A program made the position numbers and the translations under genes. A stretch of DNA of 64,000 bases from Sindora glabra. Lineage: Eukaryota; Streptophyta; Magnoliopsida; Fabales; Fabaceae. Below the pieces are notes generated by a model. It worked only from the letters and a program-made list of their open reading frames with translations. It had not been told where the DNA came from and made no database searches. The stretch spans positions 71,201,283 through 71,265,282 of the forward strand of contig CM035235.1 of NCBI GenBank assembly GCA_020226215.1, read 5' to 3'. Below are positions 23,801-39,470 of this stretch, one piece after another (position 1 is the stretch's first letter; each line of letters starts with the position of its first letter).

Positions 23801-24657
23801 GCCAATTCTTAATGCATATTTGGTGCTACCATTGTTGTATATTGCTTTGAAAAGAAACTAAAATTGGGAATTTTAGAACCTAGAAAACTTGACTTATATT
23901 TTTTTAAAAATAGTTTAATAATCAGGGGTTGTAGAAAGTAGAAATTCTGTAGTTGATTAGCTACCATGACTGTGTTTCGGTATTGTTTATAGCCATTAAA
24001 TTATTGGATTTAGTTGATCACCTTTATCATCAAGGCTTGTTTCGGTCTATGTTTTTTAAGGTGCTTGCTAGTCAATCATCAGTGAACTCACTGTTTAGTT
24101 GGATGCCAAGTTACATTTAATACACCCAGTTGCAAGTTTTATTGCCTCATTCTGATTTAGTTTCATTTCAGTATAATGGAAGGTAAAAATTCTCTAAAAG
24201 ATTTTCCCTTGAAGTTAAAATACTGGACCCAAGTATTAAAGACGTTGCTCTTCTCTTGTCCCTTATAATTCTTTTTCAGGGAACTACTAATTATTACATA
24301 TCATCAAATTCCGGGTTAGTATAAGAAATTTGTTATTCCTTGACATTTAGAACATCAATTAAATTCATCTACTACATTGAAGAAAATTACTATAGTTCAT
24401 GGTAATATCAATTACTAGTTGTATTGCTCTTTGTTCTAGAGCTTGAAGATGAGCTTCCAGTTATTATTACATTAGAAGCTACTTATGCCATTGTAGGTTG
24501 GTATATGTATTTTTTATGTGTGGGCAAAATATGATGAAGGAATGGAATAAGTTAATCTTGTAAAAAAAATTAAAATTTAAAATTTATTGGGCTAAGTTAA
24601 TCCGTGGGAAATCCACGGGAAAAACCGTCTCAAATCTGAAACATTCCTGTAGTATCA

Positions 24658-24692
24658 GGTTACATGATTTAGCATTATCCAAAATTTCATGT

Positions 24693-24734
<42 letters not shown>

Positions 24735-25356
24735 TTATTTATTGAAAGTGTGATTTAAAATTGGGATTTAAAATTTTTATATCTATTTAATTGAATTTTA
24801 TAAATTTATGTTATCACCTTATATTTAATTGATAATTTTTTATTTGTATTCGAAATCTAAATTCCACTTTCAACGTGTATGATATTACTGTTATACGCAG
24901 CATATTGAAAGCATATTCGAAATCTAAATTATTAAATCATCTGAATTTTAAAATTCTTAATGTACCGTAGAATTCATCAAATAAAAATGAGTTTATATAA
25001 ATTTATTATATCAGCATTTAAAAGAATTATGTCTACCTCCGCCAATTCATCTAATTTTGTCTTTCTATAGGTTCTTTTTTAAAAAAAAATTGAGAGCCTA
25101 GCCCCCCCCCCCCAAAATAGTATAGGTTCTATTTTAATTTTAAAGGTTTCTGTGCATGCCAAATTATGGATGGCGCCTTATATCCTCAAGTTCTACTACA
25201 TGAATTGTTTATCCTCTCATTTTATTTTAAATAATCAGACGTCATTTACTTGATTTTTGTTCATGAGTTTAAACAAACTTAATAATAAACCATATATTTT
25301 TATTTTTATATTATATATAAATAATATAATATATAAAAAATTCAGTTAGTTGATAA
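24658..25356. repeat. Spacer S2, middle part
   Basis: This continues spacer S2 after the CACTA element and matches S1 near 1284-1500 and 2555-2961, so about 1 kb of the S1 sequence is missing here. It contains a (TA)n run near 24697-24732 and a C-run near 25101-25112. No gene is present. Confidence 0.75.
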
Positions 25357-28300
25357 GCACTATCTTACTATGATTTTGGAATTTTTTGGGGGAGGGTTGC
25401 TTTTTTTTTTGGGACACATGTTGAACTGGGAGAAAAAATTTTCTCGCTTAACACTGTCTCACCTTTGCTTTTTTTTTTATTTTAGATTTAGATTTTAGAT
25501 ACAATAACATAACAATAATAATATAATATAATAATATATTGATAATTTTCATTTTTTATTATTTTTTGTTAATATAATATAATAATAATTTATATTTTAA
25601 CTATTAATCTTTATTATAGAATCTTTAAATTTAATATAATATAATTTTTTATGATAAAATATTTTAAATTATATATAATTTAATTTTTTTATTTAATAAG
25701 TTAATTTATTATATTGTATATTTTATTATTAACTCTTAATATTATATATTTAAATTTTTATAAATATTTTAGATAAATTAAAATTTTAGTATATAAATAT
25801 TATATTTTTAAATACAATTCTTAAAGATTAAAATGAAATTTATTTATATAAATTTTGTTAACAATTTATTAATATCAAATTATAGGCATTATATATCAAA
25901 TTAAATACATATCAACTAAAATTTTGTCAATACTTTGATTTCATGTACTATTTTTTATACTTTTTTTTACTTATATTATTTACAACTCAAATATTATTTA
26001 TTTACAATATAAACTCATTGTAGTTTAATTCTATTTTTACTTATATTATTTACAACTATAAACTCATTATATTTTAATTCTATTTTTTAAAATATAATAC
26101 CTAAAGATTGAAATCAAATTTATTTATTTGGATTTTTTCAATATTTTCTTGATATTAAATTTTAGGTACTATATGTTAAATTAAATATATATTATTTGAT
26201 ATTTTATGTTATTTTATCACATTGAAAATTTTTTATATTAAAAATATTTTGAATATGATAAAATTTTATTTAAGTAAATTAATTTATTTTAATATGTATT
26301 TTATTTTTAACTCTTATCATTTATTAACTCAAACATTATTTTTTTCCTTTATATTTGCTTTATTTATATTTTCTTTTCACTTTTTATGTCTACTTTGTAT
26401 CACTTACAATTAATACATGAATATCATTGAGTAGTATAATAATACTATGTATTTTATTTTTAAATTTTATAGATATTTTAAAATAATAATATAATATAAT
26501 ATAATAATAACACTAATAACAATAAAATCTATATCTTTATTATTGATTTGTATTATTATAGAATCTTTAAATTTAATATAATATAATTTTTATGATAAAA
26601 TTTAAGTTATACATAATTTAAATATTTTATTTAATAGGTTGATTTATTATATTGTATATTTTATTATTAACTCTTAATATTATATATTATATAATTAAAT
26701 TTTTATAAATATTTTAAATAAATTAAAATTTTAGTATATAAGTATTATATTTTTAAATACAATACTTGAAGATTAAAATCAAATCTATTTATTTAAATTT
26801 TGTTAATAATTTATTAATATCAAGTTTTAGGTATTATATATCAAATTAGATATATATCAACTAAAATTTTGTCAATACTTTGTACTTCATGTACTATTTC
26901 TAATTTTTTTTTACTTATCTATATATTATCTTCTTATCTTACTATTGATTGAGAGTTTTTTGAGTGGCAGGGGTGTTGTTTCTTTTTGGGACATGTGTTG
27001 GGTAGGGAGAAAAAAATTTTCCCGCCTAACATTGTCCCATTTTTTATTATTTTTATTTTTTAGATATAATAATAATATAATAATAATACAATAATAATAT
27101 AATTTTAAAAAAACAATAATATAAATATAATAATATAGTAATATAATATAATAAAGTAATAATGATATTATAAAAATAATAATAACATAGTAATATAATA
27201 ATAATCTATGTCTTCACTACTAAAATTTATCATTACAAAATCTTTAAATTTAATATAATATAATTTTTATGGTAAAAAATTTTAAATAATAAATAATATA
27301 AATTTTAATTTAATAAATTAATTTATTATATTTTATATTTTATTATTGTTTATTTACATGATATAATATAAGAATGTAATATAATAAATATATCACATTA
27401 TAAAAATAAAAATTTAATAATATTAAATAATATAATAATAACATAATAATACAATATAATAGCAATGATAGTATGAAAGATATAATATAATAATACATAT
27501 CTTTATTATTAATTTTATAAATTGAAATTTAATATAATATATTTTTTATTTTATTATTGTTTATTGTTTATTAATATAATATAGTATAATATAACATAAT
27601 ATAATAATAGATATCTTTACTGAATCTTTAAATTTAATATAATATAATTTTTATGATAAAATATTTTAAATAATAAATAATTTGAAATTATTATCTAATA
27701 ATTTAATTTATTATATTATATATTTTATATTTTAATTTTTATAAATATTTTGAATAAATTAAAATTTTAGTACATAAATATTATCCTTTTAAATACAATA
27801 CTTGAAGATTAAAATCAAATTTATGTATTTAATTTTTTTTAACAATTTATTAATATCAAGGTATTATATATTAAATTAAATATATATCAACTAAATTTTT
27901 ACATGTACTTTGTACTTCATGTGCTAGTTCTCATACTTTTTTCTTCTTTTTACTTATATTATTTATAACTCAAATATTATTTATTTACAACTATAAATTC
28001 ATTATAGTTTAATCCTAATTTTTAAATATAATACCTAAAGGTTGAAATCAAATTTATTTATTTAAATTTTGTTAATATTTTCTTGATATTATATTCTAGA
28101 TATTAGAAATTAAATGTATATTATTTGAGATTTTGCAAAATTTTATCACAGTACAAATTTTTTATGATAAAAATATTTAAAATATGATAAAATTTTATTT
28201 AAGTAAATTAATTTATTTTAATATATTTTTTATTTTTAAATCTTATCATTTATTAACTCAAACATTGTTTTTGTCCTTTTTATTTGCTTTGTTTATATTT

Positions 28301-30745
28301 TTTCACTTTCTATACCTAGTTTGTATTAATTATAATTAGGACATTAATATTATTGAGTATTATAAATATAATATTTTATATTTTTTTTAAATTTTTATAA
28401 ATATTTTAAATAAATTAAAATTTTACTTCAAAAATTATTAATTAAATTATTTAATTAGATATTATATTTTTTAATAAAAATATTTGAATATCAATTTTTA
28501 ATTAATACATATTACTCGGGAGGATTTGGAAAGGCTTTATATTTCTTGTATTATTTTTTTCTATTTATATATTGTAAATTTTATTTTTAAATTTTTATTT
28601 TAAATTTCATACATTACTTCTCTTATTTTAATTTATTTTGTTGCACATTTTTATTTTTTTATATTCACTTGTATTATTTATGATTTATCCATTAAAATTA
28701 TTAAATAATATAGATATAATATGATATATTTTATTTTTATTGTAAAATATTTTAAATAAGTTAAGGCCATAAAAAGTATTAACTAAATTAATTATTTGCA
28801 CATTCTAATTTTAATAAAAACATTTAAAAACAAATTTTATTTGTTCAAATCATATCAATATTTTCTTCTTTTAAATACTATATTTCAAATTAAATATACA
28901 TCAATGAAATTTTATTTATATTTTATAACCCAAATATTATTTCTCTTTCTTTTATCTGTATTATAAAATATATTTAACTTGAGGTAGTTTGTGTAAAATT
29001 CTTTTAAAGATGGAATAACATTTGATAATATTTACTTTATATGCAAGTTATTTTAAAAATTATTTAAAAATATTTTTATTATAAAAAATATTTTAAATAA
29101 TTTTAAAATTCAATATAAAATATATAAACTGAATGAGTCAATTAAATTCTCTATTTTTAATGAAAATATCAAAAAAATAAAATAAAATATTTGAATTTTT
29201 TTAATATTTTATTCATTTATATGGTGTTCTACATATGTTGGAATTTTTTTTAAAATATGATTTATAAATAATTTTATTAGAAAAATATTTTTAATAAGAT
29301 AAAATTATTTTATTATTTTTTTATCAAGGAGATATATGAATTCATCATTATAAAAGTAGTAAAAATTATAAAATAAATGAATAAAAAAATTTATCAAAAT
29401 ATTTTATATAATTCATAACTTTTAAATTTAAATTTTTTTATGTAAAATTTAAAAAATATATATTAAAACATATTGATATAAAAATATATGAAGAATAATA
29501 TTGGTTTAATTGATCAAGTAATATTATGTATATCTAAATTTTAATTTATTATAAATTGAAAATTATTTATGTTATTTATTATTTATTAGTATGAAGATGT
29601 TATGTTAATAAAAAATAAATATAATTAAAAATTTTGTAAAAAAATTAAAAATTTTCTTGCAACATAATCTATATCTATACTTTATTAAAAAGAAGAAAGG
29701 TTTTTTGACCTTTTTTTTATTGGGTCGCATGTTGGGCTATGAAAAAATTTTTCCCTATCAACAATGTCTTGGATTTTTTTTCATGCTTTTTTATTTTCAT
29801 TTATATTATTACAATATAATTTAAATATTATTAAATATTAAAAATTCAATAGAATAAGTTTTTAGAATAAAATATTTTAAATAATTTAAGTATCATATTT
29901 TAATTTAAAAAATATATTAGTTAGATTTTGTCAAAGATTTTTAGTTTACATATTATTTTTCCTCACTTCATCTATTCTATTATATATATTTCTTCTCTTT
30001 TCATATTCACTTGTACTATTTAAATTTCAAATATAATATATTGAATTGAATAATATAGATATAATATAATTTACTATCTTTAAGTCATTCATTTTATATA
30101 ATTGAATTACTTTAGAATATATTTTGTTTTAAACTTTTATTATTTTATTGCACATAGATTATTTCTCTTTTTTAAAATTTTTTTTTATCTTTTTTCATAT
30201 TCACTCATACTATTTATAATTTAAATATTATGATTGTTAAATAGTATAAATATAATATGATATATTTTATTTTATTATAAAATATTTTAAAGAAATTATG
30301 TGAAAATAGAGTAATATCAACAATTTATTATTTCTTTTGTAGTAAGAATTATTAGAACAATATTTAAAGAACTCAATTGATATTAAGTTAAAAAAATTTA
30401 TTAGATACCAAAATCATATTTTCAAATAAAAATTACACCTTTTAGTAAAAATATTATTATATATTATTAAATATTTAATTCTTCATAAAATTATGAAAAT
30501 ATTTTTATTTTTATTCTCTTTCTCATTCTTATTTATTTTTTTATCCTTTTTTTATCATATATTTATATAATTATGTTACTTATAATAAAATTTAAAATAA
30601 TAACAAATATCTTATTCATTTTTAAAAATTTATTTTTATATATTAAATAATATATTTTAATATATAAATAAATTATTGTATTTATTAAAAATTATTACTT
30701 TTTTATTAGATACTAGCCCGTGTATAGCACGGGATCAAAAACTAG
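25357..30745 (+). mobile_element. Helitron-like block with stacked 5' ends (5,389 bp)
   Basis: The block lies exactly between A (25356) and T (30746) of the spacer; S1 is continuous there (2961/2962). The 3' end has the stem CCCGTG (30717-30722) and CACGGG (30728-30733), eight bases, then CTAG (30742-30745), as in plant Helitrons. Three 5'-like units occur. One begins at the block start, one near 26928, and one at 29674 with the canonical TCTATACTTTATTAAAAAG. All three are followed by a GGG-C-CATGTTG..C-like and AAAATTTT.CC.C segment. Interior AT-rich segments recur near 25740, 26700, 27725 and 29880. No Rep/helicase gene is present, so it is non-autonomous. Confidence 0.8.
29674..30745 (+). 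mobile_element. Minimal complete Helitron unit
   Basis: This is the rightmost unit of the block and the only one with both a canonical TC start (preceded by A) and the hairpin-CTAG end. At 1,072 bp it could have been mobile alone if the enzymes were supplied elsewhere. The interior is AT-rich and non-coding. Confidence 0.65.
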
Positions 30746-31044
30746 TTGTATTAAAATTACAAGAAATAGTATGATATTTGGGTTGGAATAATTAGTTTAT
30801 AGCATATATCACTCTTTAATAAATATAACTATTAGTATCATTTGATAATTATGTAGATATTTTTAACAGTATTAATGATTATAGAAAAAATTATATTGAT
30901 ATTGAAAAATAAAATAAAATAAAAAATTTTGATATATATATGACATATATGTTTTAATAACATTTTATAAACTTAAATAATAAAATATTCCATAAAATTT
31001 GCGCAGAATTAAACTTTGGTCGCTCTTAATTAGAAGCTCCAATT

Positions 31045-31103
31045 ATACCTTTCTCGGCTTTTTGGCAAAGATCAAGTGTAGTATCCGTTCTTATCAATTT
31101 AAT
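31045..31103 (+). pseudogene. 3'-truncated U2 snRNA pseudogene
   Basis: The segment starts ATACCTTTCTCGGC and continues through AAGATCAAGTGTAGTATC to TTCTTATCA.TTTAAT. This is the 5' end of plant U2 snRNA with a few substitutions, including the GUAGUA branch-site recognition sequence. Similarity stops after about 59 bases, before the rest of stem-loop IIa and the Sm site. The paralogous place upstream of RPS14-2 (near 49940) lacks it, so it is an insertion. No plant snRNA upstream element is seen. It lies 370 bases upstream of the RPS14-1 start codon and is almost certainly a dead retroposed copy. Confidence 0.82.
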
Positions 31104-31174
31104 TTAAATATATCGAATTTACCAAATTTCACGAGAAATTGAGTCTCAAATTTCTTTTTATATCCAGACCTAAT

Positions 31175-31360
31175 GGCCCAATTGCTGAAGATGAGAAAAG
31201 AAATAAAGGGAGCCCAAAATGGCAGCCCAATACAAAAACATCGGGTGATAGTGTAAAGAGGAAACGATTTGGGGACCTATGATCAATAAATCTTAAGAGT
31301 GGCTGCAAATTTGCAATTTTCACTCACAGTTGAAAACCCTAATCAGCATCTGCTATATAA
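31175..31360 (+). promoter_or_regulatory. RPS14-1 promoter: site II elements, telo-box, TATA
   Basis: Three site II motifs (GGCCCA at 31175, AGCCCA at 31211 and 31224, read as TGGGCY on the other strand) precede a telo-box AAACCCTAA at 31334-31342 and TATATAA at 31354-31360. Site II plus telo-box is the established promoter signature of plant ribosomal protein genes, active in dividing cells. The leader from about 31385 to 31472 is C/T-rich. Confidence 0.75.
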
Positions 31361-31472
31361 CGTTAGCAGACGCCCTCCGCACATCCATCTTTTTGAGGTA
31401 TTTGGGCGGACTCCCAGCGCCTTCGGCAAATTAAAGCCCTAGCTCAGCTTTCAGCTAGCAGTTCTCGCAACC

Positions 31473-34461
<2,989 letters not shown>

Positions 34462-35630
34462 GCTTGCTGCACACCTCTGTCGTCTTCATGTCTTTTTTCT
34501 TTTAGAACTTTTTTATTTTTCTTTCCAATTGGAGCCTAGAGGTCTCTTAGTTAGGCCTTGAATTTATTTAGGAACCGGATTGTATTTCTTGTTCTATTAT
34601 TGCTCGTTCAAGTATTTTATTCGAGTTACGTTTGACATTATAATATAGTTTATAGTTATGAACTAAACGTTTTCGTGTATTAGTTTATGAGATGGTTGTT
34701 TAATTGTTGTATGAAGTCGGCCATCGAGATTAAATGCCAGCCCCTGCCAAGCACAGGCTTGGGTAAAATTTAGGCTTAAATACTATTTTGGTTCCTGCAA
34801 AGTACACGCAGTCCAGTTTGAGCTTCTTATCTAATTTAAACAAATCTATTTTGATTTTTTTAAATATTTAATTGGTGTAACTTGGATCTTATTTTTTAAT
34901 TTTTGTCATCTTCCGATTGATAATCATTCATTCATTACATTGTTTTTGAGATAAATAAAGGTCTTTAGGAGAGTGAGCTTAAAAGAAGATTAAAATTTTT
35001 ATATGTAATCTATTTGTTTTATTAAAATTTTTTGAGGATGTTTTTTTGTTTATGCATAATAGGGAAGAAATATTAAATAAAAATAATTGTGTAGTTAAAA
35101 GAGTTGCAGAAATCAAATACAATGATTATTGCACAAATTAATGTTTTTAAAGGAATAAAAAATAAATTATTTGAAACTAAGGTGGAAAAAGTTAAATAAT
35201 TTATATTTTAAAATGGTTAAAATTATACAATTCTGTGAAAAATGCCACCTGGACTCGTTCGAATTTAAGTTTCCTTCTAAAATGAAAATTGCCTTTGTAG
35301 TCGTATTTGCGGATTGCAACGTTTTTCTTTTCTGATTTTACCGGTTAAGTGTCGTTTAGTCTTGTGACTAGTCTCATTTCATCCTTTTGCACTCTTTGGA
35401 TGTGAAGGGGGAGAAAAAATGAGTTGGAAGAAACAAGGAAAGAGAAAATAGTTGGGAGGATAATTTTCTTTTATTGCGTTTGTTTGAATTGAAAAAAAGA
35501 ATAAATTTCTTTTGTTTGATTGAATAAAAAAGTAAAGAGAAAGAAGAATTAATAAATCAAAATAATAATAATGCTTTTACGGCAATTCAATGCTAAATTT
35601 GTTCCTCAATGCATTTTTAATACTAATCTA
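34462..35630. repeat. RPS14-1 3' flank, paralogous to 54261-55477
   Basis: The 3' UTR and about 1 kb downstream align with the same region behind RPS14-2. Shared words include GAGCCTAGAGGTCTCTTAG, TTATTCGAGTTACGTTTGA, CCCTGCCAAGCACAGGCTTG and ATGCCA.CTGGACTCGTTC. The 3' UTR part is also found a third time at 59372-59490. No gene is present. Confidence 0.8.
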
Positions 35631-37825
35631 TTTATATATTATATATTAATTATGATATTTTTTACTTTTTACAATAAGTATTATTCTTATAATTTATCAC
35701 ATATTAATTTATTATTTTTTTCTATATATGTTTTAATATTAAATTAATTTCTAATAAAAAATTAAATTTAAATTAATATTTATTTATTACCAGAATTTAT
35801 AAATACTAAAATATTTCAATATTATAAAAAGTTTCTTAGAAATACTTTAAAGTATATTTATATTTGTTTCTTTTCTTTCTGTACATCTTTTTTAATATGA
35901 AAACTTTTATTTTCATTTTTTTCTCTTTTATGAAATTTTACTATTTTTAATCTTTTGTAACTACTCAATAATACTTTTACCATATAAATTATTTTTTAAA
36001 ATTTATTTTACTTTTTAATACTATTGTTGTTCCAATTTAATTATTCATTTCTGGTTATGAATGTTTTTTTATTGAATTTCTACTTTTTTAAAAGATTTAT
36101 AATTTAATTTGTTCTGATTAGTTTGTAAGATTTTTTATGTATAAAAACTACAAAAGTATACTTTTTATAATTTATTTATTAGATAAATTTTTTAATTATT
36201 TCACACATCCATTAATAGGAAAAGATTGTTACACCTTTTTGAGAAAATTATGAGAAGAGCGGAATTGTCATGTAATGTTTTTGAAAATTTTTATAAATTT
36301 GCACTTGAACTTAACAAAATTGTAAATGAAATTTAATAGCATTTTTATTTTAAAATTTGAAAGTCATTTTATCTCTATTTTTATCTAATTTCATTTGAAA
36401 ATATTTTATTTTTTATCTTTATTTAATTTAAATAGAAATTTTCTTATCCTTATTTTCATCACATTTTAGATCCAATTTAAAATTTATAAACTTTTATCTA
36501 TAATATATTTTTTCTTCATATATATTTGATAAAATTCATCTTCATTTAATAAATTCTCTTTATAGTAATTGTAAATTTATTTTTTCGTTTCATAACATAA
36601 TTAATTACTTTTTTTAGTAACATTTTCTTAAATATTGATGTTATTTTTCTAATCTTTTTTTCTTATCTATGTTTTTAACATATTTTTTTAAACTTTAATT
36701 AAATTATTTTATATTTATAATTATATCAACTTTCTTAATTTTACTATCATTTTTTTATAAATTTGTGGTTTCATAGGTATAATTGGTCATATTTTTAAGA
36801 CTGTAATCCATGATATTATTTGTGGTTTCATAGGTATAATTGGTCATATTTTTAAGACAGTAATCCATGATATTATTATGTGTTTGTATATTTTTTTTAT
36901 TTTTCTAAATTTTGGAAGGAACTTTTTTTATTAATTTTTATTATTATGCAACTTTTAAAAAAACACTTAAATATGAACCCTTATTGTTATTTTTTTCCGT
37001 CAAAAGTTATTCCCCTTTTTTATATGAATTAAAAAAATAAAAATATTTGAAATAAAATTTTGAATTTTAGTGAATAAATAAGTAGTAATTTGTGAATTAT
37101 ATTTAATGAGTTGTATACAATATAAAATTATTATTTTAAAACTTTATTTTATGATGCACTAATATGATAAATAAAAAATTTGTTGCTGTTACAAAAAAAA
37201 TATATTCTTATCATAAATTATATTATTAAATATTAATATTATTAATAATGATTACTTTAAAAAATAATATTTAATTAATACAATATTTGAATTAAAAATT
37301 AATTTTTTAACAAAATAAATTTAAAATCCATTATCTACTTAAATGTTAAATTAAATGAGTGACAAAATAACTTTTTTCTTTCCTTAAATTTTTCTCTATT
37401 TTTATTTCATCAAATGCTTCTACTTTAACTATCTTTTATCATAAATATTTTATTTTTTTTTCTATTGTTCATGATTTTTTAAAAATATTCTTAATTTTGT
37501 TCCCAGTTTTACTTTGGATTTTTTCTCTTTTTTTTTCATTATTAAATTTTTTTGAAGGCTCTGTAATTGTTGTTGCTTATAAAATACTTATATTTTAGAC
37601 AATTTTCCATTAGATGAAATTGTTATTTGCTTACAAGCCTAGAATGTAGACTTTTAGAAGTATAAATAATTTTTTAAAAAAAAATTGCAACATATATTTA
37701 GAATAATTTGAAGTAGTTTAGCTTTATTTTAACTTATGAATATTCAAAAGTAAAAAAAAAATTTAAATTTATTTTATATGATCTAAAGATAAAAATAATT
37801 AAAATTTTAAATTTATTTTATATTC
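35631..37825. other. AT-rich stretch unique to the RPS14-1 side
   Basis: This replaces the 55478-55788 segment of the RPS14-2 side. It is AT-rich and non-coding. It contains a perfect-looking tandem duplication of a 57-bp unit (36761-36817 and 36818-36874; TTTGTGGTTTCATAGGTATA at the start of each). I could not identify element ends. Confidence 0.45.
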
Positions 37826-39470
37826 AAAAGTAAGTTTGCTTTGAACTTACCTTTTAATTCTAAAGATAAAACTAATTAATATCTATAGAATAAATTTTTT
37901 AGATATTATAATTTTTAGAATTATTTTATATTTATTCTAATAATTTTTTAATAAACAATAAATAAAATAAAAAGATCAAGGGTTTTAAATTTTCCTAACA
38001 TTGTGTGCAAAACAATTCATAATAATGCGTATTCAAGAATATTTTTTCATTTAAGGGAATTGTATACTTTAATTAAAATACTTTAATACTTTATTTTTTT
38101 TCATTGATTAATAATTAAGGTGTGTAAGATTAAAACAAATGAAATCGTATTGATTTTATTACAAATTAATCATATTTTTAATTACATATTTAAATATGAT
38201 ATAATATAACATAGTACAATTTTAAATTGAAATCATAACTACGTACATTTAAATTATAGTCAAAACTTTTTTAACAAAAAAAAATAGATTAGGTTTCATG
38301 CAATCCGATTTAAAGAAATACATTTATGATACTTATAAATCTCATTTATCAAAATTAAAGATAAATTATAATATTAAAATATTTTTATGTAAAAATTAAT
38401 AAATAACACACAAAATTAAAGAGAGAAAGAGAGAAACAAATTAAAAAATATTGCAAAATATTGTGGTTTGAGAAAGAAATATAAGACAAATGTATTGAAT
38501 TTATTTTGAATGTAATAACAAATGATAAAGTTGTAAAAAAAGTTTTTTTGAACCACTTAAAAAAAAACCTTTTCACACGCACGAGAGTGAGGTTAATCAC
38601 GGAAAATTTTCATTCCAATAAGTTAATTTTTACATAAATAATTATTATAATTAACATTAATAAATAGGATGGGTAAATTATTGCACATGAGTCAATAAAA
38701 TAGGATGGATAAATTAATAAAATTTCTCCATCATATTATGGTTAATATTGACAAAAATTGCTTTGCCTATATTAAAAATTCAATGCAAAGCAAGGTAAAA
38801 ACAAGGGCTGAAAGGAGAGACCCAAAAAAAAATGGAGAAAAAAAAAAGGAAGGGATAAACTGTAAAGGTAAAGGGAGAAGCAAAATTTTTCATTTTTATT
38901 TTTATCTTTTGAACATTTTCACCTCTGTTTTCTCTTACCGTTTCAGGAGATAAAAAATCCTATTCCCACGTCCGATTTCCCTTTTTTTTGGGTGAAACTC
39001 ACGTCCAATTTCTTTTTCTCGGTCTACTTCTCACATTTTCTCTTCGGCGCGTAAACCAGAGATGAAATTTCTTCTTCTTTAAAATTTCTCTTTATCCTTT
39101 TTTTCATCCTATTGGACAAGCTGCTATTCCAAGATTGGGGGTCTATCAGAATTTAATTAATATTTTAATTAATAAAAATAATTAAATCATTAAATACATA
39201 TATATAAAAATTAAGAATTAAAGTTTGAATATAATAAAAAATATAAAATTTTAAAATAAAAATTAAATACCATTTAAATTAATATTCTCGATGAAATTTA
39301 GTTAATTTTGCAAAACGAGTTTAAGTCCATTCGAGTGGCATTTTTTATAATACCTCTTTATAATGTCTCTTAATTAACACGAATCCAAGCCACTAATTAC
39401 TACCGACACATGCAAAACTATAGGCTCCGATATATGCATCATTTGAAAATATTATTTACTAACTACGTCG
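37826..39470. repeat. RPS14-1 distal flank, paralogous to 55789-57410
   Basis: AAGTTTGCTTTGAACTTACC at 37832 pairs with the same words at 55790. From there the two flanks run in parallel, with small indels, through TCACACGCACGAGAGTGAGG and ATGGATAAATTAATAAAATT. The short open frames at 38705 and 56727 are paralogous but differ by frameshifts, so I do not call a gene. Confidence 0.75.

Larger units (their letters stand above)
23050..24654 (+). mobile_element. Non-autonomous CACTA element (1,605 bp)
   Basis: The left end is CACTACAGGAATGTTT. The right end on the opposite strand is TACTACAGGAATGTTT, with the first base changed from C to T. Similarity continues inward for about 30 bases (GATTTG and CG.TT words). 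A TCA trinucleotide at 23047-23049 is repeated at 24655-24657, and the S1 copy has a single TCA at this place (1281-1283). CACTA ends with a 3-bp duplication define the superfamily. No transposase is encoded. The interior holds a tandem duplication and a leader-like segment, each listed separately. Confidence 0.9.

Noticed and set aside
25098..25113. C-run as a functional element (also 33620-33631)
   Set aside because: Simple homopolymer in a spacer and an intron, without supporting context.
31045..31103. Functional U2 snRNA gene
   Set aside because: It ends after about 59 bases, lacks the Sm site and later stem-loops, and has no plant snRNA promoter elements.
35631..37825. Possible intact transposon between the RPS14-1 flank blocks
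   Set aside because: No inverted repeats, LTRs, Helitron ends or target duplication could be found at the borders.
38705..38953. 82-codon frame with a similar 64-codon frame at 56727
   Set aside because: The similarity is explained by the segmental duplication. The two copies differ by frameshifts and low-complexity Lys/Glu runs, and no family is recognisable.
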